Below, piece by piece: positions 24,401-37,257 of a DNA stretch of 64,000 nucleotides. Under the pieces are notes generated by a model. That model did not search any database. It was given only the letters and a program-made list of their open reading frames with translations, and had not been told where the DNA came from. A program made the translations under genes and the position numbers. This DNA is from Gamarada debralockiae. Taxonomy: Eukaryota > Ascomycota > Leotiomycetes > Helotiales > Hyphodiscaceae. The stretch is taken from positions 16,571 through 80,570 of the forward strand of contig NXFV01001684.1 of the NCBI GenBank assembly GCA_002803225.1, given 5' to 3'. Numbering within the stretch: position 1 is the first letter of the stretch; the number at the start of each line of letters is the position of its first letter.

Positions 24401-27269
24401 CCAATCCAGAATTCATAGCCCGGCACTTCTAATTTTGCAGTGAACAATTGGAGTCGGAGAAGCTTATTTATGTCCCCCAAGATGACGCGTGGCTTGCCCC
24501 TTCGTCTTGCTTATGGTCGACTAAGGCGAGAATCTCCGGGAAATCCACGATCAGCAATCACTATTCTGGACTTGAGCACTTCTTTGTTAATTTTCTCGGC
24601 GTGACGGCTCCAACGCTCGACATGTTGCTTGCAGAACTGAAATCTCAGGTGGCCTCGAGGCAAAACCAATCACCATTCAACGTCGTAAGGGAGCTGCTAT
24701 GGGCAATTAATTCATTACTACTTTCCGAGATCCCAGTACCGAAGGAGTCTCTTCATGGCTACAGCCTCTTCCCTGTGAGGATGAAAGGAGGGCTAATCGA
24801 GTTGCAAAGCAGCAGAAAAGACTTTGCTATTGTGGATCGTCAAAAGCTTTTTGACGTCTTCAAGGGACGAGCCGCAATACTTGATTTCGACCTTGAAGAA
24901 GTTCGGAGGTTGAGACCATTTCTGAAGTGGCTGGGAATGGAAGACCGGTACTTGTCTCAACAGGTGAAAGAGAAAACTACTGTGGCCGGAAGCTTACAGA
25001 GCTTTCATTTTGATTTGACAAGTAGTCTGCGTTTTCAAGCTCACGCGATCTTTAGGCAAGTCGAATTTCCATCATGTCAAACTTGAACGTCTTTATTAAT
25101 ATTTGGAAGATGCGCTGTTCACTTCGACAGCCCTCGAGCTCCTGAAAATGACCAGTCACTTTACCGACTTTTTGCTCAGCCGTGGTGGATGAAACCGATG
25201 GCATTTCGAGTCAGCTGATACTCCACCAAACCGGCAAAGACATCGTCCACGAAGAGTGGAGAAGCAAGTTACACATCGAAGATGAAACCGGGAAGCCATT
25301 GCGGATCTACGTTCCTAGAAATATCCAAGACCGAAAGCTCTGTTAGGCACGAATGCTACCCGAAAGACTTCTCTCGCATGTCATCATGAAGGATCCAGTA
25401 ACCGGTCCTGCCGCGGGAGTCGATCCAGCTGCCTGCATTGTTTTAACGACGATTATGAACAATGACCACGACTTACTAGAATCGTTGCTTGAAGAATTTG
25501 GGATCGTGAAGGCTGATGTATCGGAGATTAAGAACAATGACATACGGGAATCCGCGTCACCACCGTCTTCGAATCTAGGAGCAAGGACAGAGCCTTCTCC
25601 GACACTGAGGACAAGCAAGGAGAGCTCGGCAAGGACAGAGAGTCCTCAGACGTCGAGATCTAGCGGAGATGATGATCTAAGGACAGAGACTCCTCAAACA
25701 CCAAGAGCAAGAGAGGAAAAAGTCAGCCGGACGGAACTGCCACTCCTACGAGCACCGTAGATACGGCAGCTGAAGGTCTCGAAAGAGCCCGTGTGAATAG
25801 AACTCCCGAAAGTCGCCGGAACCCTTTTCTCGAAGCAATAATTGCCAATGCAACGAGTGCCTCGGATTCAGATCCGCCGAAGATCACGAGCCCATCTACT
25901 AGGCCACGCGCACAGCCAAGTTCACACCATACTCCCACTACACAAGACTCCGCATCCGAGCTTGCGCCACAACATATCGATGAAGTCGACAACGATCAAG
26001 AGTATCTCAAGCTCCTGAGCAAGATCATTGACGATTCTCGTACTATGCAATTTCCTTCTCAGGGGCCTTTCAACTTCGACGAAATGCGGAATGCACTTCC
26101 CTCCGAGCCAGACGAAGATCCTGTGGATGCTCCAAGTTCCAAGTATCCATTTGGACACCAACCCGATAATCAGATCAAGCACGACATGAAAATTGAGGCC
26201 GCAGGAGAGCTGTTGGTATGTTTCAAACTTTCTTTTCTATTATTCTATTGAATTTAAGGCAATTTGCTAATCGCAAATAACCTAGATTATGAGATTCTCT
26301 CACGCTTGCAAGTTCCGGGGGTTGTGGGAACGTACAAATTGCCACGTTTTGGACTGTGGAACTGGGAGAGTACAATTCGACACCTTGTTGCGATTCATCC
26401 GCAGTATGCCCATTTGCAACCACCAAAGCATCCAAACCAGCGAGAACAAGCAGACATAATCTATGATGGTAGGCTCGGAGACTTCACCAAATATCTCTTA
26501 GACAAAGGATACTTACCTTCTTCCCATAAATGGAACACCGTCCCTGGTCCCAAGTATTTCATTGAAGTCAAGACTACGACGAAAGAGTGCTCAACGCGAT
26601 TTTATATAAGCAAAAGTCAATTTCTGAGAGTAAGGATATCCCTCTACTCCCTGTCCTTATATAGATGTACATGATCTGACGAGCATTATTCAGATGAAAG
26701 AGATGACCTTCGTGCCGGGCAGTCCTGTGCCCAATGTTTACATGATCTTCCGAGTCTACGGACTTGGGAAGAAGGATATGAATTTCCGTATCTACGTCGA
26801 TCCGGAAAGCATGCGGAGGAGGCAACAGTTGGACTTCAGTGCTGAAAGTTATTCTGTCGTTCCGAGTAATGCGGAGGTCGAACTTCCCGCAAAACCTACC
26901 GACTCCGCACCTAAGGTCCCATCCCCAAATCTAACCGCATTATTCAGAGATATAAAACCCAACATCTCGCCAACTTGGGGTGAAGGCGTTGGGGTCCACG
27001 GAGGGCAGAGGATGGCGTCGCCACGCGGCAGGCGGTCCTCCAGGTTTCATTCTCCCCGAACCACACCAGACAGCGCGGCAGCATTATTTCCAGCACCCCC
27101 AATATTCCAATTTGTGTCTGAACCTACTCAAGGATCTCGACCGGAAGCCCCAGTTGTCTCTGGATCTTCCCCCTATGTACGAAGAACTTACTATTGGAAC
27201 ACTTCTGAATCGACCGCACCTGAGACGCCAACCTCCAGTGCATCTGTCTCAAGTGAGGACGCCAGATAA
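21471..27269 (+). pseudogene. NO VEIN/sacsin-like HATPase protein, decayed
   Basis: Pieces in several frames add up to a large protein of a family common in Pezizomycotina: MSTVSEQQRIEAREHV start; a GHKL-type ATP-binding fold with ARFLLELVQNAEDN (N box), ESNEDGFTPGQVDAIC (G1) and GYIGEKGIGFKSVF (G2); a long middle region; and a DUF3883/NO VEIN C-terminal domain (LWNWESTIRHLV, ADIIYDG, YFIEVKTTTKEC, VYMIFRVYG). Real introns survive, for example one ending at about 22600. The frame is broken at about 21541 and 21868 (between DKI and ESNEDGF, with no room for an intron), and at about 24268 and 24325. TAG stops fall at 22867-22869 and 25344-25346, each explicable as CAG to TAG. A low-complexity Ser/Thr/Glu region (about 25540-25760) precedes the C-terminal domain. 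Function in fungi is unknown; plant NO VEIN is a developmental factor. Confidence 0.7.
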
Positions 27270-30200
27270 GGGACCCAACAGATGGGAATAACGATGAAAA
27301 TTCGCCACACAAATCTCCACCTCGCAAGTCGCCTTGGGGGCAGCCATAAGTTGTTGCACAATATTTGGAAATTCGTGGTAGAGCTCCTTTTCAATATTTG
27401 CTACCACACCCAACAGCCCAAACTCGACCCTTCACGGAAGTAAACTCACCAGTGGATTTGGGACTTCGGATCCCAGCCCCTCAGCACCCTATACCGCGCT
27501 AGTCGTCTTTAATATCAGCAGAAGCATCCGTATAGAACCATTGTGGGGATAGGGATCCAAACTACAGTTCTCAGTGCCTTACAATCGAATTCCGCTCGTC
27601 GGCGGTGATACTTTCGACGCCGCAGCCTGATAATCTGTCCAGCATCTCTCTTATTCAAGGATACGTGATTCTCGGACGATATCAAGAGGTACTCTTAACA
27701 TGAATTCAGATGACGATAACGGGAGTGACATTGATACATCTGCGAAAGGGACAGAAAAGTTCGGTCGGAAGATCACGTGGACAATACGATGTCCCTACCC
27801 CGTGAAGGACTGACTGCCTAGTTCCAGGATGTTTTGTGTGGGATACTAGATCGGGTAATCTCTGCGAGCTGTCAAATGCATGACCTAAAGACTTCGTATT
27901 ATTCGGGTCAATTTGAAGTCCGAAAGTATTATTACACGTGACTTATGCAATGCTGACTGGGACGCCTGAAATGATTCCACTCTTTTTAGCTTTTCCATTC
28001 AATAGATCAGAGAAGCTTTGAATCGGTGTTTTTACCACTCATGTTACTGTCGTTTTCTGCCGGGGAGATACTTCCGCTCTGAAGCGGCGTTCATTATGTC
28101 GTGACGTCCGCCGCTTTGCAGAAGCGGGTCTTAGGATGGGTTCTCAGCCCTTTCAATCACCCCATCTCGGATCCGAGATCCCGCTATTCTTGAGCCTCCC
28201 AACTGCACAGGGCCTTCCAGATACGACAACTCAGTGTTCAGGCCTTGTTCATTCTATTCATAAGCGCCGAGGGATGCTCAAAAATGTTCTGGCCAGAGAT
28301 TCACAAATGTCATGAGTCGACAACGAGAGATTGCATATTTTGTCAACCAACTTTCTTGCCTACACGAAGGTCAAGAAACTGATAAGGATTCACCAGAAAA
28401 TTATGCAAAAGCCTCTCGCTTGAGGGGCAGTCACACAGAAAAGTTCCACACTGACGCAAGGCTGACCAACCAAAATATCTCCGCCGTCTGTTCCACCGCC
28501 TTCAATTGGGTTGACAAGATCCTGCCAAGCTACCATTGTCACCTGCCGGCCGGTGAGTTTTTGATCCTTTCTGACGCTCCTGTTCTACGACAGGACTGAC
28601 AAATTGTATGCGTGGCTTCATAGGTCCGATACTGCGCATTCCTCTTTTGCTGGACCAGTCATACATATTTAAGTCTGCAGCGCCGACTCTTTGCAGATTC
28701 TCGTCGAAAGTGGAAATGATGACTGCAGACGGATTTTCCCCCTCTCTGTTATCGGATAAGGGTCCCCTGGGCGAAATTTCCTTCAGTACTTGACATCTAC
28801 TTGGTGCCACGGAGCGGGTTGGGCGGAGTTGATACGGGTTTTATAATACATCACCAATTGCGGGCCGAACATTTAAGCAACGCGGCATCGGATCGCCTCG
28901 TGGGGGAATAAAGAACACAGTCATGCCGCCAATGATAATACTACCTAAAAGTTAATGTGTGGTCGCAATTTGCGGGGTTACAGCCATACAGTTGTGAATG
29001 TGTTTTCGAGGTTTATCAAGGTTTCGGAAGACGAAGAGCGATAAGGCTGCTTTTGATCTCCTTGCTGCCGATCCTTCGCTACGCTGCGGTTGGGACAGTG
29101 TCGTGTCATGCCAAGAACAGCTAGCCTATACGCCTTCTCGGCTTGCGGCAAAGTTTTACTGGTGGTTGGAGATGCGTGTTCTGAATTTGGATGTGAAAGG
29201 CTGCCGCCTAAATAAATAGATAAGTTTTAATTGACTGGACACTGGAGCATGGCTTAGATGGATGTTAGTCGATCGTCGAGTCAGTAAGGTGCTACGGATA
29301 CCTGAGGCCCCGAGGTTTCTGTCCCTAGGATTTCTAGGGCGTTTTCCGCGACAGCGTTGCAATTGGAATGTGGGGGGCAGGGTTGCCTTCACAGCTGAAA
29401 ATCCTCAACGTCATTCAGAGTCTCGTCTACGCAGATCATTGCTACGCTTCACGCGTAGAAATTCTAAATCCTGAGAGAGATTAAAGCATGTCCGATAGAT
29501 GACAGCTTTGATGTGTTCGAAGGTCCTAACAACATCGTCAGCACATGCACCTGTATTGCAAGTATGAGAGTCACAGCGGCTGAAAATCCCACCCTTGTAC
29601 CTAGTACATTGCGCTCTGGCGGCTCGTAACCTATGGTAAGCGAAACTTGTTCCTGGTGGCTCAGTTAACCTTCCATCCCCAAAATAGACCAGGGCTGTCC
29701 TCCGATTCGATGTGGCGTTTCTGGCTCATGGTGCATAAATTGGGTCTCACACTAGGCCGTCACCCTCCCGCTTTTGCGTACGAGCAAGATACGGAGAGGC
29801 GGTAGATCTTCAAAATATTCCAGAAACTGTCCATCAAACATTCTCACAAGCTTCCACATGGAAGAAGTAGCTTTAGGCGAAACTAAGAAATATGTTGGCC
29901 GGATCTGCACCGAACCATTTGGGGATAGCACGGGTGATTAATACAATTGATCGCCGAAACGTGCATATCAGGGCCGTGCCAGCACACATCGTTTTCCAAA
30001 AGTACTATGATCTTCGTCGATAGCCCTCACAAAGTCAACCCCAAGATAAGCACGTCAACCAAATAATGGGTCCATCGTCAGATCGAAGCTTCCCCTCGTA
30101 AGGTTTCCTTGTCGAGGCTATCATTGTATTCACACTGAATACTGAATGAGGCACCCTTTCCGGAGTCCGTATTCCTCCGCGATGCAACTAAAGATATATT

Positions 30201-30536
30201 TTCCTAAGTAATCCATGGCCACTGCATACTAGGGCTTGGCGAATCAGATACTGGTCCTATGATAAGTGATCCAGATTGTGTTGACGAGCAGGCAAACCAT
30301 TCATGTGGAGCTTGATGCTCAGTATGGAGCTCTCAGCTCTCTGCCCAAAGCTTCCAAGCCACCGACGCCCCCTCGTTGTCTCAGTCATGGTTATTCCAAA
30401 CCGCGATTGCTCCAATGAGACTCGTTTTAATCATCAGTTACCCCCAGGATCTCCTTGACAGGATTTTTGCTTGTTGAAAAGAGATGAACTCACTTGAGTT
30501 TGACATCCCAAATTTATCCCAAATATTATCGTCAAG
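27270..30536. other. Long intergenic region before the melanin-type cluster
   Basis: About 3.3 kb with only short unsupported open frames on both strands. No family motif, tRNA or obvious repeat was recognised. It separates the decayed ATPase gene from the CMR1-like regulator and may contain old element debris. Confidence 0.4.
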
Positions 30537-33500
30537 ATGGTTTTCTGTGCATACTGCGGACAGAACTTCAAAAGAAAGGAACATTTGGAGAGGCATCTTC
30601 CAACTCGTAAGTCGCTCCACTCTTGAGTTTGGGATATTTATGTTGGGAATGGATGCCTGACCAACTTTCTGTAGACACCAATGTGAAGCCATACAGATGT
30701 GATTCCTGCCAGTTATCATTTGCAAGAAAGTAAGTAGCAACATCCAAGAACTCCGGGGCGGGAAACAAGAGCTAAAAGAATTATTTCTCAGAGACCTTCT
30801 TCAGAAGCATCACTCGACGTATCACGAAGTCCAAGATTCTGCTCAACAGTCTGACGGAGAACATGCCAAGCCCCAACGAACACCAATTGCATGTACCAAA
30901 TGTGCAAGCGCGAAAGCTGCTTGTGACAAGAAAGTTCCATGCTCACGATGTATCGACAAAAACCTCCCCTGCGATGCTCGATTCGCCCGCAGGTCTGCCA
31001 AAGTGGCTCTGGTGCGGGGAACAAGCCCAACAGAGAAGCCAAAGCGTCAATATCAGAACGCGAAGGAAACAATCCAGCAACAAGAGGTGGATGTTGTCGC
31101 TGAGATTCATATGGGTGGCGGAGACCAATTCTTGCAAGACCAAAACAACCCGGATCTTATGATGTGGGAGACTTCTCAAAAGATGTCTGCCTATCCGTTA
31201 CAGGCATTACATTTTTCGACTGATGCCATTGAAATTCTCCCCAATTGCGAAACGGGCCGTGAGAGTGGTGATGGATTCTTGAGCCTGACGGGAAGTGTCG
31301 ATGTTGACCCCCATACTGTGAACTTTGAGGAGATTCACATGTGGAGTAATTACTCCTTGGAAGGGGGAATGGACTTCTCTAACCAAGCTGCAATGCCCTT
31401 TTTGCCTTTTCCTTCAATTCCCGGAGATGGAACCCATACCCCGTCAATACCTTTGACCTCCCCATCCTTGTCAACATCGACGTCCCGTAGTCATATGAAT
31501 AGTATAAGTTCCTGGAAAGGCACCCTCGAGCCGAGCCTCCAAGATCAAAACCCATCGTTGACTTGGTTGGACAACGGAAGCATCCCAGAGCTGGAGATTG
31601 TCATCGCCGCTGAGGAGGCATGGCCGCTGGCAAGGTGCAATCCTCCGATCTTCTCTGGCGCCTGCCCGCGGACAGCCTTGGTCCACCTCCAAAATTTTCA
31701 AGACTGCTCTAAACTTGAGGATGCGTGGAACTCGATGAACGATTTATTGTGTCCAACCGCCGAGCACAATCTTGAGCAAACTCCCTTCACCATCATCCCC
31801 CTCTTCACTACCACTCGGGATAAGGTTATCGCGATCGCCCAAAGCTTCCTTCTCAAGGCATTAAGGACACACCAAAGTGGAATCAACAGCTTCGGGAACT
31901 CCAAGCTGGGAGGAGCGACGTCTTTCTTCACCCTACCACCTTCTAACGTCATGGAGAATCTTCTCGGTAGCTCGGTGCGAAGTTTGTCTCCGTACTACGC
32001 CCTCTTCCACGGCGTTGCCCTGGACCCCAACGAATTGATGCTCGACAACGACACTTCCACCTTGCTTTTCCTTCTTATGATGGCTCAAGGAGCAAGCTCA
32101 GTCCCAAAACCGGAAGCGCGGAACCTTGCCGCTGGGCTGACGGAAACCTGTCGCATCTCTCTTTTTGACGTTATCGAGAAGAATGTCGAACTCTCAGCAG
32201 ATCCCATCGTTCTCAAGTCGGCATTGCTCTTCACCATTCTAGGTGCTTGGGGGGGAGATGCATGGCACATCAATATCGCCATGGGCCAAAGAGGAATGTA
32301 TCTTGCAGTGAGTTGACTCCTTTTCAGTCACTTTTCGACGACTGAGTAAGCTGACAAGTAAGATGCTTAAACACGCGGGCATGCTGGAAGCACAAGCATC
32401 GATACTGACGAACTTCGATAACTCTACCGATGTGGAGCCAATTTGGAGAGAATGGCAATGTCGTGAGCACAATTACAGGTAAGAAAACCTTTTCGTTGAT
32501 GAGTCAGTTAGTCAGAGTCGCCTTTGGGTAGTCGAAGTAGATATAATCCCACAGAAGCGACCCCTAACTGGTCCAAGGCGGACAAAGCAACTGTGCAATT
32601 CGCCAACTAGACAGCCACACCTGTACGCGTGTCGATTGCTAATATTCCTTAGGCTGGTGTACAACTGGGTTATGATTGATCAAGAATTGAGCCTGTTCCA
32701 TGATATTGCTCCAATCTTGTCGATCACAGAACTGCAGACACCACTCCCCGAGTGCGAACGCTTATGGCGTGCAAAGGACGCTCTTGAATGGCTAGATATT
32801 GTGCATGACCTGTGCGCAAACTCGGGCAACTCCGGCTATCATTTGTCCGCTCACCCTCAAACTGGCCTTTCGCTAAGCCACCTGTTTCAAGATATGTTGC
32901 GTGACGAACTAGAGATTAAGAATCGTCGGCTGTCACCGCTTAGGTTAAAGCTTCTCCTCCACCCTCTCCAGTCACTGGTTTGTCATCTAGGGCAACTTCT
33001 AAGTTGCTTTTCGGGCATACATGACAATCACCGGAGCTCGAGGCCTCTCACTACAGCTTCAACTCTTCTGCGTCTTGAAGAGGTCCAGTCATCACTTCAA
33101 AAATGGTATGACCTCTGCATGATTAACGTCAAAGAGACTCCAGGCTGTGCTATCACCAACAGCAGTCTGGTGCTTTGGCATCTCATTAGCCTGAACGCTA
33201 TCACGTACTTCCCCGAGATCGAAAAGTTGGTACGGACCTCAGGTTTCGATGAGCCTTCACAAGAAACTATTCTCCGCTCTCAACGCCTCATCTATCAACC
33301 GGAAAAAGCTACCTTCCACTGTGGTCAGGTGCTCAAGATTGTCAGCGCTATGCCCAAGTCTGGACGTCCTCCATGGTGGTCAGCTGCCATCTATCGTGTG
33401 ACAATGATACTCTTGGCGGATAGCATCTCGCGGCCCCGCCATCAACGTGAGAACGAAGAGAAGGGCCCACTGGTGATGATTAATTTAGTAACGCCTGAGG

Positions 33501-33721
33501 ACTCTTTGATCACAGCGTATATCTGTAATTTCCACGGCATTCCTGCTCTGCTCAACGGAGACGGTAGCTTCACCAAACTCGGCAGTCCGGACGAACTGCT
33601 CACCCACTGCATTGCTCTACTAGACGAAGGGACTTCCACGAGGTTTTCGGATGGTATTAAACGAAAACTTCAGAAAGTCTTGCGGATATGGAACGGAAAG
33701 ATGAGAAAAGGGTCTGTTTGA
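30537..33721 (+). CDS. CMR1: CMR1/PIG1-type melanin regulator (two C2H2 fingers plus Zn2Cys6)
   Basis: Exons 30537-30606, 30675-30729, 30792-32307, 32363-32478 and 32653-33721 give 941 residues. The first three exons encode, in order, two C2H2 fingers (FCAYCGQNFKRKEHLERH and YRCDSCQLSFARKDLLQKHH) and a Zn2Cys6 binuclear cluster (CTKCASAKAACDKKVPCSRC...C, spacing 2-6-5-2-6). This rare combination is the hallmark of Cmr1 (Colletotrichum) and Pig1 (Magnaporthe), nuclear activators of DHN-melanin genes; length is also like theirs. The rest is a fungal-specific transcription factor middle region. Intron 4 (174 bp) is longer than its neighbours. It lies 1.3 kb upstream of the reductase on the same strand, in the same block as the PKS, which fits a pathway-specific role. 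Confidence 0.9.
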
Positions 33722-35052
33722 CGGAATCTTTAATGTTTACGAGTTTCCTTCACTTGTTGGAATCACTCTCCTCGCTTTCTTTGTTACACATTCCTTTAGA
33801 CTCATATAATGAGTAATTTTCTGGTTTTGGAGGGGGTCAAATGGGAATGTTGTTGCCCAGCAAAATCAGAATGTTAGGTTTCGTATTTTAGGAGTCCTGG
33901 AAGATTGGTATGCGTCAAGCCCGACGGTTAATGTATTTACGACTGGCACTCTACTTTCTAGAGCTGAATGGCCAGTGCGACGTCAATTTCCAGTTACTAT
34001 ATACTTCGAGATTGAATTTACACTTTGAAGTTTAGAGATCTTCAATTTCCAAGATGTAATGCTTTCTGCATGGCATGCAGAATCTTGGTCAAAGAAGGAT
34101 GACGAAAACCTTATTTTCTGTCGGAAATCCCCACGAATTGAGGAAAAAGAAATCGGAGAATTCTTATTCCCACTGCTGAAAGACTCTCAGATTCTTCTCA
34201 ATCTTAAATTTCCAGACCAGATCTCCTGTCATCCGCGGACTTCGGCCTTCGCGACAGATCTCAAGACGGAAAGAGATGACAGCAAAGCGACGCAAAGTGC
34301 TTGAGAAGCTTCACAGATTCCAGGCACAAGGCATACGAAGTCGTACGGGCATACTGCCCCTCAATTCTACAGGCGTCAAAATTAAGTACACAATGATCCT
34401 AAATTCTCCGAGCTTAAAATAAAACTGCCATTTCAACCAACGCCAAATTGCGATGACTTAAGTGAAAAATGTGTGAGACAGCACGAGAAACGTCTCAAGC
34501 TCTAAAATCGCTAACGACGATCCTCTGTACTTGCCATCCGAAAGAAACAAATTTTGCCAAAAGGGGAAGATCGCCATTTCCGGAAGTCCGGTGGAGAAGT
34601 TCTTTGCGAGCTACCAAAGCACATATCGGACTTACCCCAGAAACGTTTCAGCAGCTTCTCATCGAAAGCCAAAACAGGCAAGTAATAAATTATGGAGACG
34701 CTGAACGGCAAATTCGGCCTCAAGTGTTCACTCCGACAACAAGGCAATCCTTCTAGAAAATTATTTTCCGTCTGGTTCAATGTCTGTTTCACGGAGGGGC
34801 GATCCGGACTGCGCAGAAGCTGTCCCCTCTAGGATGTTGGAGCTCCAGAAACCCCGTCACGGACAACGCTCGACAATTGGGAGCTTTGACAGTAGATCGA
34901 TGCGAGTTGTTTCAAAAATTCAAGACTTCTATTACTTTCCAAGAGATTTGATTTAAAATCGTCCAAATCCACAAATCAGTCAACCATTCACAACTTTACA
35001 GACGCCATCATTCGTCTTACGCCTCCTAGTCAATAATCACACAGTATTCAAC
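33722..35052 (+). other. Intergenic region upstream of the reductase
   Basis: About 1.3 kb holding the 3' flank of the CMR1-like gene and the promoter of the reductase. Short frames at 34059-34304 and 34469-34756 have no recognised similarity. Nothing else supported. Confidence 0.45.
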
Positions 35053-36075
35053 ATGTCTCCAGGAGCGATCGATGTTATTGAGCCTTCCAATGGCACGCTG
35101 CCAGTTGAGCCTTCAGCTACCCCATTGCCAGCCGAAACTGCCTCCGCAGTTGGATTGACTCCAACTGTGAGCACCGTCTATCCAACCCTCGCTGGCAAAG
35201 TTGCTCTCATTACTGGATCTGGACGTGGTATTGGGAAGGGAATGGCACTTGAGCTCGCCGCCAGAGGAGCATCTGTGGTCATTAACTACGCAAAGAGTGC
35301 AGACAAGGCAAATGAGGTCGTAAAGGAAATCATCAAATTGGGAAGTAAAGCTATCGCTATCAAGGCCGATGTCAGTGTACCGGAAGAGACCTTCAAGATG
35401 TTCGAACAAGCAATGGCTCACTTCGGTCACCTCGATATCGTCATTTCGAACTCTGGGACAGAGGTATGGGCAAAGGAGGAAGATGTTACACCTGCGGACT
35501 TCGATTACATATTCAACATCAACTGCCGAGGCCAATTCTTTGTTGCACAACAGGGATTGAAGTATCTGGGACAGGGTGGTCGCATCATTCTCATGAGTTC
35601 TATCGCAGCTTCAATGTCAGGCATTCCAAACCATGCCTTGTACGCTGGAAGCAAGGCCGCGATTGAAGGTTTCACTAGATCCTTCGCTGTCGACTGCGGA
35701 GAGAAGGGTATCACAGTTAATGCGATTGCCCCAGGAGGGATCAAGACCGATATGTATGACGCAAACTCATGGGTACGTACATAATGACTTCCGATCTCGC
35801 ATGTCTTGCTGACAAATGAGGTAGCATTACGTTCCAGGAGGATACGCTGGTATGCCAATTGAGATCATTGATCAAGGCCTTGCAAGAATGAACCCACTTA
35901 AGAGAGTCGGCGTGCCTGCAGATATTGCAAAGGCAGTGTCATTGCTCGTCAGCCCTGAGAGCGAATGGATAAATGGTATGTTGATGAAAGCCCCAGTCTG
36001 CATTCTGTCCACAAATGGCTGACTCTCCTCCTTCTAATAGGCCAAGTCATCAGACTCTCTGGTGGAGGTATATAG
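35053..36075 (+). CDS. Tetrahydroxynaphthalene reductase-like SDR
   Basis: Exons 35053-35772, 35825-35975 and 36041-36075 encode 301 residues of a classical short-chain dehydrogenase. Visible motifs: cofactor loop TGSGRGIG (54-61), the NYAKSADKAN region that fits NADPH use, SNSGTEVW, and the catalytic Ser and YAGSK (Tyr197, Lys201). APGGIKTDMYD matches fungal naphthol reductases. The protein ends in GGGI; a C-terminal Ile is, as I recall, what distinguishes the tetrahydroxynaphthalene reductase of Magnaporthe from the trihydroxynaphthalene enzyme, which ends in Met. It would reduce 1,3,6,8-THN to scytalone, or act one step later. The about 45-residue Pro/Ser/Thr-rich N-terminus is longer than usual. 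Context (CMR1-like factor upstream, PKS downstream) supports a DHN-melanin role. A versicolorin-reductase-like role is the alternative. Confidence 0.88.
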
Positions 36076-36840
36076 AGGATGGAGGCGGAGTGAAGTGAGT
36101 TCATGCATGCCGGGGGATATACCTGTAGAATATATTCCTGCTCGTATCTGAAAATACCACATGATATGCAACCAAGACAGCGGACTTATGCGCATGCATT
36201 ATTCATCCCGTTCCCGTCCTATGACATGTGATGTTATGATATCTGACTTTCAGAATGCGCTGCATGCCTTGCAGAAGCTGCCCTGCATGCCCTAAGTTCA
36301 TAGGCCGACATAGCCACGATTCTCGACAAGACGATTGAGAGCAGCGCGGCACAAGAATTCCACCAACTTAATCTGGATTCCTGGATCAGGATTAAGGTTT
36401 ATTTTCGATGCTTGAGTTCCACGGTCGCATCGCATTGACCAAGCTCCTCCTTTTTGCTCAGCCTTGCAAGCGTGGCAAGGATGGCACGTTTCTCTAAGCT
36501 CGGGCAGTTTTGACCGACGATACTTGGCACTTCGCAAAGTTCGGTTTTGCAGATACGAAGCTACATATCACGCGTGGCGTGCTCTTAGATAGCTGCCTAG
36601 TTAGTTACGGCCAGAGAATCAGCCGCGAATAGCAAGGTTCAGGGAATCAGGTCCAGGGCTTCCAAATGGGCATCATTAGCGCTGCAAGTTGCACCCTAAG
36701 ACCCTGCTGTGTGACAAGGGTCTCGGAGATTTTAAGGCTCGGACCTGATGTGTGTGTTTCGTGAAGGGCCGAAATGAAACTTTATCACAGCACTGGATAG
36801 TCATATGTCTGGCTTGGCTCTAAGGAGCCAAAACTATTAA
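36076..36840. other. Intergenic region
   Basis: 3' flank of the reductase. It contains a minus-strand frame (36298-36537) with CHPCHACKAEQ that I cannot assign. Several GCATGC words cluster around 36100-36290. No supported gene. Confidence 0.4.
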
Positions 36841-37257
36841 TTAGCTACTATCGCCAGAATTGGCCGAATTCCAAACCTCCTGAATGACAGTCCAAGCCCA
36901 GTCTCGAATGATCTTGACTAGACATCGCCCGAAAGATCGTACCTTAGCAAGCACCTCCTCCCTATAGACGGATCGAAATTCGACACACAGGATCTCCGAA
37001 GTCTTGACGTCACGCCGCAAAGTCTCGGCAGGTGGCCGTAACTCGACGACCAAACAATTCCGCCTGGTGTGGTTCGAATTTGGGGTTCGAATTGGTTGTG
37101 AAGCTGAAAGCATCCTGGATGTGCACTGTAGGATGTGTATTCCGTCCAGAATGGCTTTGAAAGGATAAGTAATGGCTTTCAGGTGGATTGTGAAAAGTAA
37201 ATGAGACAGTTCAGCGTTTTAGTAAAGTCCAGGCCCTTGTTCAGCGTGACAGCTATA
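36841..37257 (-). pseudogene. Possible lost 3' half of the AflR-type regulator
   Basis: This stretch is in the same frame as the regulator at 37258-38028 but separated from it by TGA (37258-37260) and a TAA about 16 codons on. It reads FKAILDGIHILQCTSRML, and near its end YREEVLAKVRSFGRCLVKII, reminiscent of the C-terminal helices of AflR-family proteins. No convincing GT donor precedes the TGA, so either an unusual intron joins the parts or the gene is truncated. Confidence 0.35.

Noticed and set aside
27270..30536. Scytalone dehydratase or another melanin gene in the spacer
   Set aside because: No frame on either strand shows the expected motifs or a plausible exon chain.
37060..37095. Two GGTTCGAATT words resembling a tRNA B box
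   Set aside because: No A box, acceptor stem or cloverleaf can be drawn around them.
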